Assembly: GCF_030295385.1 (NCBI RefSeq)
Contig: NZ_AP027079.1
Coordinates: 1,674,001 to 1,738,000 of the forward strand
Direction: 5' to 3'
Length of the DNA: 64,000 nucleotides
DNA from: Geothrix oryzae
GTDB lineage: Bacteria; Acidobacteriota; Holophagae; Holophagales; Holophagaceae
Position 1 is the stretch's first letter; the number at the start of each line of letters is the position of its first letter. Below the pieces are notes generated by a model. The model was not told the origin of the DNA. It did not search any database and was given only the letters and a program-made list of their open reading frames with translations. The position numbers were made by a program, and so were the translations under genes. Positions 10,071-20,023 of the stretch are shown here, piece after piece.

Positions 10071-11452
10071 CGCGAGGCTCCGGGCAGCTGGACCCCGAGG
10101 GCCTGGGCGACAGCGCCCAGCTTGTGCAGGGTCTCGAAGTATTCGGATTCCGGTTTCGAGGCCCGCACCACGCCGGCCCCGGCCTGGAGGTAGGCGGCTC
10201 CCCCGGCGTAGACCGCCGTGCGGAGGATGAGGGCCGTGTCCAGGATCCCGTCCGTCCCCAGCCGCAGCAGGACGCCGCCGTAGGGTCCGCGGACCTCGCC
10301 TTCCAGCTCCGCGATGCGCTGGCAGGCCCGGAGTTTGGGAGCGCCGCTCACGGTGCCCGCGGGGAAGGCCGCCGCCAGCACATCCAGGGCATCCACGCCC
10401 GCCCGCAACTTCGCCTTCACCGTGGTGGTGAGGTGCAGGACATGGCTGGTGCGCTGGAGGGCCAGGGGCTTCTCCACCCGGACCCCGCCGGGCACGGCCA
10501 CGCGGCCCAGGTCGTTGCGGGCCAGGTCCACCAGCATCTGGTGCTCGGCCAACTCCTTCGGATCCCGCTTCAGGGCCTCGAAGCGGGAGGCGTCCTCCTC
10601 GGCGTTGGCGCCTCTGGGCACTGTGCCGGCGATGGGCAGGGTCTCGGCCTCGCCGTCCTGCACCCGCACCAGCATCTCCGGGGAGGCGCCCACCAGGGCG
10701 AAATTCCCCCATTCAAGCAGGAAGCCATAGGGGCTCGGATTCAATCGGCGCAGGCGGCGGTAGGCCTCCAGGGGAGGCGGCGGATCCTCCACACGGAAGC
10801 GCTGGCTGGGCACCAGCTGGTAGATGTCGCCATCGAGAATGCGCTCCTGGGCCTGAGTCACCGCGCGTTCGTAGGTTTCGCGGTCCGTCAGGGCCTGGGC
10901 CCTCGGGTGGGAGGTGCCGGGTCCCGGATCGCGCACGCCCGCCAGCAGCCGGGCCCGCAGCTCCCGCAGGCGCCGGAAACCGGCCTCGGCGTCGGCATCC
11001 ACGGTCTGAAGCTCGGCCACCTGGTGCAGGTGGTCGAAGACCAGGGCCGCGTCGAAGCGCTTCACCCAGAGGCCCGGCAAGCCCAGCCCGTCCCGGACGG
11101 GCAGCGGAAGGGTGGGCTCCTGGGCGCCCATGGCCTCGAAACCGAGATAGCCCGCGCACCCGATGCCGATGGGCAGGGGCTCCCGGAGCGCGGGGAGCTC
11201 GGCGCCCGGATCATGGATGGCCCCGGACGGCGGGGCTCCGGCCAGCCCCCGCAGGGCCTCGGTCCAACCCCGGGCGGGAGGGATCAGGCGGCATTCCGCC
11301 GGACCTTCCAGCAGCACGAAGCTGTGGCGGCCCACCCGTTCGCCCTGATCGCAGGACTCCAACAGGAGGCTGGCTCCGACCGGCCGCAGGGCCAGGTAGG
11401 CGGCCAGGGGCGTCAGCAGATCGGCGGGAAAGGGATGGCGGATCAGGTGCAT
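10067..11452 (-). CDS. trpE: Anthranilate synthase component I
   Basis: A 461-residue chorismate-using enzyme and the first committed step to tryptophan. The C-terminal chorismate-binding domain shows PIAGTVPRG, ELAEHQMLVDLARNDLGRV, the AAAFPAGTVSGAPK block and GGVLLRLG. The N-terminal LLES motif (residues about 29-33) matches the Trp feedback-inhibition site of TrpE. The frame extends to a TTG at 11470 inside the terminator U-tract, so the ATG at 11452 is preferred. It has only a weak GGATG upstream. The gene follows the attenuator directly, so its expression should fall when charged tRNA-Trp is plentiful. Confidence 0.95.
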   Translation of the reverse strand: MHLIRHPFPADLLTPLAAYLALRPVGASLLLESCDQGERVGRHSFVLLEGPAECRLIPPARGWTEALRGLAGAPPSGAIHDPGAELPALREPLPIGIGCAGYLGFEAMGAQEPTLPLPVRDGLGLPGLWVKRFDAALVFDHLHQVAELQTVDADAEAGFRRLRELRARLLAGVRDPGPGTSHPRAQALTDRETYERAVTQAQERILDGDIYQLVPSQRFRVEDPPPPLEAYRRLRRLNPSPYGFLLEWGNFALVGASPEMLVRVQDGEAETLPIAGTVPRGANAEEDASRFEALKRDPKELAEHQMLVDLARNDLGRVAVPGGVRVEKPLALQRTSHVLHLTTTVKAKLRAGVDALDVLAAAFPAGTVSGAPKLRACQRIAELEGEVRGPYGGVLLRLGTDGILDTALILRTAVYAGGAAYLQAGAGVVRASKPESEYFETLHKLGAVAQALGVQLPGASR

Positions 11453-11468
11453 GGGGTCATCCAAATGC

Positions 11469-11495
11469 AAAAAAGCCCGACCATGGGGTCGGGCT
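11469..11495 (-). terminator. trp operon attenuator (intrinsic terminator)
   Basis: On the minus strand a 9-bp GC-rich stem (11495-11487 with 11482-11474), with the loop CCAT (11486-11483), is followed by a run of six T (11474-11469), 16 nt before the trpE ATG. A terminator placed between the leader peptide and the first structural gene is the hallmark of transcription attenuation. A competing antiterminator may form between GGCTC just after the leader Trp codons (11542-11538) and GAGCC (11496-11492), which overlaps the terminator's left arm. Confidence 0.85.
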
Positions 11496-11521
11496 CGGAA
11501 GGTCCGGGGTGGCAGCGGCCG

Positions 11522-11614
11522 TCAGGCCTCGCCAAGGGAGCCGTCCGAACCCACGCGCCACCAATAGGCCCCGAAAAGGAGGCCCCGGCGCAGGGAGGGG
11601 AAGGACAGCAGCAT
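11522..11614 (-). CDS. trpL: trp leader peptide with tandem Trp codons
   Basis: A 30-codon ORF (ATG at 11614, TGA at 11524-11522) upstream of the attenuator. It encodes AYWWRV near its middle, with the two adjacent Trp codons TGG TGG at 11563-11558. Trp is rare, so a WW pair in a short ORF followed by a terminator and trpE is strong evidence for ribosome-mediated attenuation. A stall at WW leaves downstream RNA (GGCTC, 11542-11538) free to pair with the left arm of the terminator. Translation to the stop would mask it. No ribosome-binding site precedes the ATG, and the predicted transcription start falls at or within a few bases of it, so this may be a leaderless message. Confidence 0.85.
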   Translation of the reverse strand: MLLSFPSLRRGLLFGAYWWRVGSDGSLGEA

Positions 11615-11621
11615 GGATGCG

Positions 11622-11651
11622 ATGAAACCCCACCGGCCCCGGCCCTGTCAA
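11622..11651 (-). promoter_or_regulatory. trp operon promoter
   Basis: A perfect TTGACA -35 hexamer (11651-11646) and TTTCAT (11627-11622, 4 of 6 to TATAAT) are separated by 18 bp. The expected transcription start is at or just before the trpL ATG (11614). The region also lies upstream of the divergent gene at 11686. Confidence 0.65.
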
Positions 11652-11685
11652 GTGTGGTTTGATGAAGGATTGTTTGCGGACGGCC

Positions 11686-12609
11686 ATGAGCTTCGAGGAA
11701 GAGCCCCCCACCACCATCCACACCGAGGAAGCCCTGTCGCCCCGGGCGCCCTGGTCCTTCCTGGCCCCCGCCCTGCCCGGCGGCTTCGGCCGCTGGGGCT
11801 GGGGCCTCATGGCGGGCTGGGCGCTGGTCCTGCTGGGCCCCTCGCTGGGCTGGGCGGGCCATCTTCGTCGGGCCGCCGGCTGGAGCGCCCTGCCCAGCCA
11901 CTGGGGCGAAGGGATCAGCGCCCGTGACATCTGGGAGCTGTGGGTGAACGGCGGGCTCCAGCACCGTGCGGCCAATTCGCCGACGGTGCACCTGCTGGGC
12001 GTCGGCCTGGTGATCGTGCTCTGGTGCGGCTGGCGCCTCCAGGCGGAAGCCGGCGGACAGAAGGCCCGGCTGGGCTCCTGGCTGCTGGGCGCCCTGGACA
12101 CCCTGCTGATCGGCCTCCTGCCTGTGGGCCTGGTCGGCTGGGCGGCCTATTCTGCCCTGGCCTGGGCCGGGGGCCTGGGCATCGACGGGCTCGGCTGGAT
12201 GGCCTTCTTCGGGCGTCCGCTGGTGGTGATGGCGACCGTCGCCGCCCTGAACCTCCAGTGGTGGTTCTGTCGGCTCGGGCGCGCCGCGGGGCTCTCCCGA
12301 GGCTACTGGGCGCACCTGGCGGACTCCTTCCTGCGGCTCTGGCTGCATCCGATCCAGTGGGGCCTCGTGAATCTCGGGGGCGCCGCCCTGCGCGCCCTGC
12401 TCCCCTTCCTGGTGCTGCTGCTGGCCTGGCGCTTGGGGGGCGGCACCACCTTCCGGGTCTGGCTGTTCCTGCTGCTGCAACTGGCCGTCACCCTGATCAA
12501 CGGCTGGCTGATGGGCTGGTTGCTCCGCGTCGCCGCCCACTTCTGGACCCATGATGCCGCCGTGCGGGATGCCCTGGCGGCCTTGAAGGAAGATGCCCGT
12601 GAAGCCTGA
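11686..12609 (+). CDS. Multi-pass membrane protein of unknown function
   Basis: I do not recognise a named family. The 307-residue product has a soluble N-terminus rich in Glu and Pro. It then has about six hydrophobic segments (for example WGLMAGWALVLLGPSLG, VHLLGVGLVIVLWCGW, LLIGLLPVGLVGWAAY, LLPFLVLLLAW, WLFLLLQLAVTLI) and is rich in Trp and Gly. The start at 11686 is the ATG nearest the hydrophobic core; TTG and ATG codons at 11659 and 11662 are alternatives. Its end overlaps the next gene, so it is probably cotranscribed with the split 5'-nucleotidase genes and could anchor or serve them at the membrane. That link is inference from position. Confidence 0.7.
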   Translation: MSFEEEPPTTIHTEEALSPRAPWSFLAPALPGGFGRWGWGLMAGWALVLLGPSLGWAGHLRRAAGWSALPSHWGEGISARDIWELWVNGGLQHRAANSPTVHLLGVGLVIVLWCGWRLQAEAGGQKARLGSWLLGALDTLLIGLLPVGLVGWAAYSALAWAGGLGIDGLGWMAFFGRPLVVMATVAALNLQWWFCRLGRAAGLSRGYWAHLADSFLRLWLHPIQWGLVNLGGAALRALLPFLVLLLAWRLGGGTTFRVWLFLLLQLAVTLINGWLMGWLLRVAAHFWTHDAAVRDALAALKEDAREA

Positions 12610-13399
12610 TCCCGGCCGTGCCCTCCTCATCCTGTCCCTGCTTTCCCTTCCGCTGGCGGCACAGCCCCCCAGCGTGAAGACCGAGGTCATCCCCATCACC
12701 GAGGCGATTCCGGAGGATGCCGACATCCAGAAGGTCATCGCCCCCCTGGCGGCGGAGATCAAGGCCAGCTTCGGCCTGCCGCTGGTGGAGGCCCCCCAGG
12801 GTCTTTTCCGCGGGCGCCGCGGCGAGGAGAACCTGCTGGGCTACTGGGTTTCGGATGTCATGCGCCGCGCCGCCCAGCCCCTCGTGGGCGCGCCGGTCCC
12901 GTTCGCGATCACCAATGCCGGGGGCCTGCGCGCCAACCTGCGGCCGGGACAGCTCAAGGTGGGCGACATCTTCGAGCTGATGCCCTTCGAGAACGAGATG
13001 GTGGTGATCGAACTCACGGGCGCCGAGGTGATCCAGGTCGTGAAGGAGGGCCTGCTCCGCCGCGGCGGCGAGCCCTGCTCTGGCGTGAAGGCGAAGGTCG
13101 AAGGTCCCCCCGAGCAGGCCGTCCTCACCGTCACCTGGGAGGACGGCCGTCCCATCGATCCGGAGGCCACGGTCAAGGTGGCCACCACGGACTACCTTTA
13201 CGGCGGAGGCGATTCCATCCCCACGCTGAAGAAAGGACGCAAACCGTTCACCACGGGCGTCACGCTCCGGCAGATGCTGCTCGACGAGTGCACGGCCCTG
13301 GGCAAGGCGAAAAAGGAGCTCGTTTCCCCGGCCCCGGGCCGCTATGGGATCCCGGTTCCGATCCAGGAAGCCATCCGCGACAAGAAGTTGAAGCTGTAG
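12599..13399 (+). CDS. 5'-nucleotidase C-terminal-domain protein, secreted
   Basis: A 266-residue protein consisting of a signal peptide (LLILSLLSLPLAAQ) and a stand-alone UshA-type 5'-nucleotidase C-terminal domain. ITNAGGLRANLRPG, LMPFENEMVVIELTG and DYLYGGGDS match the substrate (nucleoside) binding domain of UshA/CD73-type enzymes. The metal-binding catalytic domain is missing here and is encoded by the next gene. The GTG at 12599 is preferred over the ATG at 12593 because AAGGAAG lies 6 nt before it. It overlaps the upstream membrane-protein gene by 11 nt. Confidence 0.85.
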   Translation: MKPDPGRALLILSLLSLPLAAQPPSVKTEVIPITEAIPEDADIQKVIAPLAAEIKASFGLPLVEAPQGLFRGRRGEENLLGYWVSDVMRRAAQPLVGAPVPFAITNAGGLRANLRPGQLKVGDIFELMPFENEMVVIELTGAEVIQVVKEGLLRRGGEPCSGVKAKVEGPPEQAVLTVTWEDGRPIDPEATVKVATTDYLYGGGDSIPTLKKGRKPFTTGVTLRQMLLDECTALGKAKKELVSPAPGRYGIPVPIQEAIRDKKLKL

Positions 13400-13407
13400 G
13401 GGCCCCC

Positions 13408-14352
13408 ATGGATCGCCGCGATTTCCTAGCCTCCCTCGGCGCCGCCGCTGCCGCCTCCCAGGTGTCCCCCCTGCGGGCCTCGATGGGGGCTGCCGAAGGG
13501 CCCGCCGCCGGCCGCGTCACCTTGCTCCACACCAACGACACCCACTCCCGCATCGAGCCTTTCGGGCCGGGCAATGGCGCCATCAGCGGCAAGGGCGGCA
13601 TGGCCCGCCGGGCCACCCTCGTACGGCAGCTGCGCCAGGAGCTGGGGGCCGTGCTGCTCCTGGACGCCGGCGACACCTTCCAGGGCACACCCTACTTCAA
13701 CCGCTACAAAGGCCGCCTGGACTACCAGCTCATGCGCATGGTGGGCTACGACGCGGGCACCTTGGGCAACCACGATTTCGACAACGGCGTGGCGATGCTG
13801 GTGGAGGCCATGGAATCCATGGAGCAGCTCAAGCACGCCAACCCGCCCTTCGCCTTCGTCAACTGCAACTTCGACTGCAAGGGCGCCCCCGCCCTCGAGA
13901 AGCGCCTCCGGCCCTACCTCGTCCGCAAGTTCCCGGGGCTGAAGGTGGGCATCACCGGCGTGGGCGTGGCCTTCGCGGGCCTGGTGGCCCCCAAGAACCA
14001 TGAAGGGATCGTCTGGAAGGACCCCTACGAGAGCCTGAAGCCCGTGGTGAAGCGGCTGCGCGAGGTCGAGAAGGTGGATCTGGTGGTGGTGCTCTCCCAC
14101 CTGGGCTACAGCAACAAGGATTCCGCCCACGACGACCTGCGCCTGCCCGGCGCGGTGGCGGGCATCGACGCCGTGATCGGCGGCCACAGCCACACCTTCC
14201 TGGAAACCCCCACCAAGCTTCCCCAGGCCCAGGGGGAGACCCTCGTGTTCCAGGTGGGTTTCGGCGGCGTGAACCTGGGACGCATGGACTTTGCCGTGAC
14301 CCGCGGCAGTGTCAGGGCCGCCTCTGGAGCTGCCATGCCGGTGGTGGGCTGA
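13408..14352 (+). CDS. Metallophosphatase, 5'-nucleotidase catalytic domain
   Basis: A 314-residue calcineurin-like phosphoesterase equal to the N-terminal catalytic domain of UshA-type 5'-nucleotidases. LLHTNDTHSRIEP gives the first metal ligands, LLDAGDTFQGTP the next Asp, LGNHDFDNG the Asn-His pair, VVLSHLG and IGGHSHTFLETP the remaining His ligands. The N-terminus MDRRDFLASLG followed by an Ala-rich segment looks like a Tat signal, so it may be exported folded with bound metals. It starts 8 nt after the separate C-terminal-domain gene, and the two probably form one periplasmic enzyme. Confidence 0.88.
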   Translation: MDRRDFLASLGAAAAASQVSPLRASMGAAEGPAAGRVTLLHTNDTHSRIEPFGPGNGAISGKGGMARRATLVRQLRQELGAVLLLDAGDTFQGTPYFNRYKGRLDYQLMRMVGYDAGTLGNHDFDNGVAMLVEAMESMEQLKHANPPFAFVNCNFDCKGAPALEKRLRPYLVRKFPGLKVGITGVGVAFAGLVAPKNHEGIVWKDPYESLKPVVKRLREVEKVDLVVVLSHLGYSNKDSAHDDLRLPGAVAGIDAVIGGHSHTFLETPTKLPQAQGETLVFQVGFGGVNLGRMDFAVTRGSVRAASGAAMPVVG

Positions 14353-14394
14353 AAACGCCCCGAGTGACCGAAGTCCCAAACCGCCGTCTCGACA

Positions 14395-14424
14395 GGGAAA
14401 GCCGCTTGAAGCAAGGCTTTTCCC
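14395..14424 (+). terminator. Possible terminator hairpin
   Basis: GGGAAAGCC (14395-14403) pairs with GGCTTTTCCC (14415-14424) with one bulged T, and an inner GCTT/AAGC stem. It lies 43 nt after the phosphatase stop. There is no clear T-run after it, so termination is uncertain. The rest of 14353-14518 shows nothing else except the AGGAG before icd. Confidence 0.35.
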
Positions 14425-14509
14425 GTGGGAGTCTGCCTTGATTACCCGTCGCCGGACAAACGCGATCTGCCTGCCGTTCTCGTTCGGGTCGAGCCGGGGA
14501 AGATTCTAA

Positions 14510-16741
<2,232 letters not shown>

Positions 16742-16774
16742 CTCAGACTCCGGAATGGCGTCCCGGAGAACGGT

Positions 16775-16800
16775 AAACGGCCCGCATTCGCGGGCCGTTT
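16775..16800 (+). terminator. Intrinsic terminator after icd
   Basis: An 11-bp perfect stem AAACGGCCCGC / GCGGGCCGTTT with the loop ATTC (16786-16789), 33 nt after the icd stop, ending in TTT. Confidence 0.8.
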
Positions 16801-16880
16801 GCATGGCCAAGCAACGGACTTTGAGGCGCCTGGCCCCTGGGTCATGATGGTCGAGCCAGCTTCTGATCGGGTGGATCGCC

Positions 16881-17939
16881 ATGGCTCATGCGCCGACATT
16901 CATTAGCCTGTTTCTGGCCGCAAGCTTGCTCGCCGAAGTACCTGCGCCGCCACCCAAGGCCGCTAATGCAGCCGTCGATGCCGCGTTCATTCGAACGACC
17001 CTAGCGGCCCTTCAGGACGCCCTGGGTCGCGAGTATTTTGATCCATCCGTGGCGGCCAAGGTTGCGGAAGGCCTGGGGAAGCGGCTTGCCGAAGGTCGCT
17101 ACCTGAAAGCTGCGGGAATCGAGGCGTTGGCTGGCGCCCTGACAGAGGATCTCTATGCCATGACGAAGGACAAGCACCTCCAGGTGACGCCTGCTGTGGA
17201 AGCACCCGTCGGCCTTGCCGGTGTGGCCTCAGCCGATGCCACACCACGCGAGGTGGCTGCGCGGAGAATCAACTTCGGTATCCAACGCATGGAAATCCTT
17301 CCGGGGAATGTTGGATACCTCCAGTTCACGGCCTTCTACCGTCCTGACGAGGCTCGCGAAGCTATCGCCTCCGCCATGGCCCTCCTACGCCACACCGATG
17401 CGCTCATCCTCGACCTGCGCGACAACGGCGGCGGCTCATCAGGAACCCTTGCATTGCTGGCGAGCTACTTCTACGAGACCCAGGGCCTCCCGCTCTTCGA
17501 AGTGGTTCCGAGACCACCCGCGAAGGTCGTCAAATTCACGACCGTAACCACGACGCTGCCGGACCGGAATCAGCAAAGACCGACCTATGTGCTGGTTTCT
17601 GGAAACACCTGGTCGGCCGGTGAGGGGCTCGCATGTCTCCTTCAGGACCGCCATCGGGCCGAGGTTATTGGCGAAACAACCCCTGGGGCGGGGAACCAAG
17701 CGCGGACGCACCGTCTCAACGCCCGGCTGGAAGTGACCATTCCGAACGGGATCGTCCGCACGGCCATTCGACAGCAGAGCTGGGAGGGTACCGGCGTGGT
17801 CCCTGACATTCCGGCCAAGGCCCCGGATGCGCTGCGCCTTGCCCACATGCGTGCGCTTCAGAACCTGTTGAAAACCACCCCCAGTGGGACCTGGCGCGAT
17901 GCCCTTGAGAAGCACCTGGCCTTGCTCATGAACGGATGA
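16881..17939 (+). CDS. S41 family peptidase (IRBP/CtpA-like), secreted
   Basis: A 352-residue protein with an N-terminal signal peptide (FISLFLAASLLAE). An N-terminal helical region is followed by a tail-specific-protease core: ILDLRDNGGGSSGT (residues about 176-189) and VSGNTWSAGEGLA, where S245 is the likely nucleophile in SAGE. GETTPGAG and VPDIPA complete the core. No PDZ domain is evident between the N-terminal region and the core, so it resembles the interphotoreceptor-retinoid-binding-protein-like branch. Codon use looks less GC3-rich than its neighbours (many tat, gtt, gaa, att codons), so a different history is possible. It stands alone between two terminally bounded units. Confidence 0.88.
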   Translation: MAHAPTFISLFLAASLLAEVPAPPPKAANAAVDAAFIRTTLAALQDALGREYFDPSVAAKVAEGLGKRLAEGRYLKAAGIEALAGALTEDLYAMTKDKHLQVTPAVEAPVGLAGVASADATPREVAARRINFGIQRMEILPGNVGYLQFTAFYRPDEAREAIASAMALLRHTDALILDLRDNGGGSSGTLALLASYFYETQGLPLFEVVPRPPAKVVKFTTVTTTLPDRNQQRPTYVLVSGNTWSAGEGLACLLQDRHRAEVIGETTPGAGNQARTHRLNARLEVTIPNGIVRTAIRQQSWEGTGVVPDIPAKAPDALRLAHMRALQNLLKTTPSGTWRDALEKHLALLMNG

Positions 17940-18008
17940 ATTGAACGAGAAGGCCCTTCCCGGAACAAGGTCGCATCTATGGATTCGGCAGAGCCGAATT
18001 CCGCCGCA

Positions 18009-19916
18009 TCAGAACAACCCCACCACCCTGCCCGTCTCCAGCTCGATGTCCACATCGTAGAACCCGGGTCTCGTGGGCAGGCCCGGCATGGTGGCCATCT
18101 TGCCGAGCAGGGGATAGAGGAAGCCCGCCCCGACGCTGGCCCGGATGTCGCGCACGGGAATGCGGAAGCCGGTGGGAGCGCCCTTCAGCGTGGGGTCATG
18201 GCTCAGGCTCAGGTGGGTCTTGGCCATGCAGATGGGGAGCCGGTCGTAGCCGAGGCGGGTGTAGGCCTCGATGCGGGCTTCGGCCTCGGGCGAGTAGTCC
18301 ACGCCGTCAGCGCCGTAGATCTCGCGGGCGATGGTCTCGATCTTCTGCTTGATGGGCTCGTCCAGGTCGTAGAGGAACCGGAAATTCGACGGCCGGTCGC
18401 AGACGCGCATGACCGCCTTCGCCAGATCCAGCGCCCCCTCCCCGCCCAGGGCCCAGTTCTGGCAGACCACGGCATCCTCGGCGCCGCTTTCCAGCGAGGC
18501 CCGGCGCACCAGGTCCAGCTCGGCGGGGCTGTCCGTGGCGAAGCCGTTGACCGCCACCACCACGGGGATGCCGAACTTCCGGGCGATGCGGATGTGGTGG
18601 AGCAGGTTCGGCAGGCCCTGCCGGAGGAGCTCCAGATTCTCCTCCACATAGACCGCATCCAGGGGCTTCCCGGCCACGACCTTGGGGCCGCCGCCGTGCA
18701 TCTTGAGGGCGCGCACCGTGGCCACCAGCACCACGGCATCCGGCACCAGGCCCGACACGCGGCACTTGATGTCGAAGAACTTCTCCATGCCCATGTCCGC
18801 CCCGAAGCCGGACTCCGTGATCACATAGTCGGCCAGCTTGAGGGCGATCCGATCCGCCAGGATGGAGCTGTTGCCGTGGGCGATGTTGGCGAAGGGCCCC
18901 GCGTGGACGAAGACGGGCGTGCCTTCGAGCGTCTGCATCAGGGTGGGTTTGAGCGCGTCCTTCATCAGCACGGTCATGGCACCGGCCACGCCGAGGTCCT
19001 CGGCCGTGACGGCCTCCCCCTTCCGGTTGAGGCCCACCACCATGGCCCCCAGACGGTGCCGCATGTCCTGGAGGCTGGTGGCCAGCGCCAGCACGGCCAT
19101 GATCTCGCTGGCCACGGCGATGTCGAAGCCCGTCGTCCGCGCGAAGCCCTGTTCCTCCTCGCCCAGGCCCACCGTGACGCCGCGGAGGAAGCGGTCGCTG
19201 GTATCCAGGACGCGGCGCCAGGTGAGGGCGGCCGGATCGAGGTCCAGGCGGCAGACGCAGCGCCGCTCCTCGGGCGTGAAGTCCTCTGGATTCCCCTTCG
19301 TGACGCCGAGCTTCGCGCAACGCAGCTGCAGCGACCGGGGGAACTTCCTCCCGGATTTCCCTTTCGGGAAAATCCGCTCGAACAGCTGTTCGTCCGAAGC
19401 GCCCGCCTCGTGCAGGATGCGGGCGTCGATGGCGGCCGCGCAGAGGTTGTGGGCCGCGGTGATGGCGTGGATGTCCCCTGTGAGGTGGAGGTTGAAGTCC
19501 TCCATGGGGATCACCTGGCTGTAGCCGCCCCCGGCCGCGCCGCCCTTGATGCCGAAGGTGGGGCCCTGGCTGGGCTGGCGGATGCAGGTGGCCACGCGCT
19601 GGCCCAGATGGGCGCCCAGGGCCTGGCTGAGGCCCACGGTGGTGGTGGTCTTGCCTTCGCCCAGGGGCGTGGGCGTGATGGCGGTGACATCGATGTAACG
19701 GCCATCCGGACGGTCCCGCAGGCGCTCCAGCACCTCCAGCCGGACCTTCGCCTTGGTGGGGCCATAGAGCTCGAGCTCGTCCTCGCGCAATCCCAGCTCC
19801 GCCGCCACCTGCCCGATGGGCTTGAGGGTGGCCGCCTGGGCGATGTCCAGATCCGAGGGTACCGGGGTCCTGCGCTGCAGGACCGTGGGTGAGAAGGGCC
19901 GCGCGACGGTATCCAT
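18009..19916 (-). CDS. fhs: Formate-tetrahydrofolate ligase, eukaryote-like long form
   Basis: A 635-residue enzyme making 10-formyl-THF from formate, THF and ATP. The P-loop is [13 protein letters not shown] (residues about 82-94). [46 protein letters not shown] and [15 protein letters not shown] are family blocks. Both the length and the sequence (N-terminal [14 protein letters not shown]-terminal [16 protein letters not shown]) are much closer to the synthetase domain of eukaryotic C1-THF synthase as I recall it than to the roughly 560-residue clostridial enzyme. No dehydrogenase/cyclohydrolase domain is attached. GAGGAGA precedes the ATG. It is divergent from yigZ. Confidence 0.95.
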   Translation of the reverse strand: MDTVARPFSPTVLQRRTPVPSDLDIAQAATLKPIGQVAAELGLREDELELYGPTKAKVRLEVLERLRDRPDGRYIDVTAITPTPLGEGKTTTTVGLSQALGAHLGQRVATCIRQPSQGPTFGIKGGAAGGGYSQVIPMEDFNLHLTGDIHAITAAHNLCAAAIDARILHEAGASDEQLFERIFPKGKSGRKFPRSLQLRCAKLGVTKGNPEDFTPEERRCVCRLDLDPAALTWRRVLDTSDRFLRGVTVGLGEEEQGFARTTGFDIAVASEIMAVLALATSLQDMRHRLGAMVVGLNRKGEAVTAEDLGVAGAMTVLMKDALKPTLMQTLEGTPVFVHAGPFANIAHGNSSILADRIALKLADYVITESGFGADMGMEKFFDIKCRVSGLVPDAVVLVATVRALKMHGGGPKVVAGKPLDAVYVEENLELLRQGLPNLLHHIRIARKFGIPVVVAVNGFATDSPAELDLVRRASLESGAEDAVVCQNWALGGEGALDLAKAVMRVCDRPSNFRFLYDLDEPIKQKIETIAREIYGADGVDYSPEAEARIEAYTRLGYDRLPICMAKTHLSLSHDPTLKGAPTGFRIPVRDIRASVGAGFLYPLLGKMATMPGLPTRPGFYDVDIELETGRVVGLF

Positions 19917-20023
19917 GCCGTCTCCTCGAAAAGATCCACCCCAACTATAAGCAAATACGACTGAATGGTCGCTATTGTTCCCCCTTTGTTGATTCCCGTC
20001 ACAGCCGCACGCATGCTGGATTC

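Noticed and set aside
11659-11685. TTG/ATG starts at 11659 and 11662 for the membrane protein
   Set aside because: Neither has a ribosome site and the extra residues add nothing conserved; 11686 is kept, with low certainty.
17979-19892. A 637-residue plus-strand frame
   Set aside because: Antisense of formate-THF ligase; the product has no recognisable domain.
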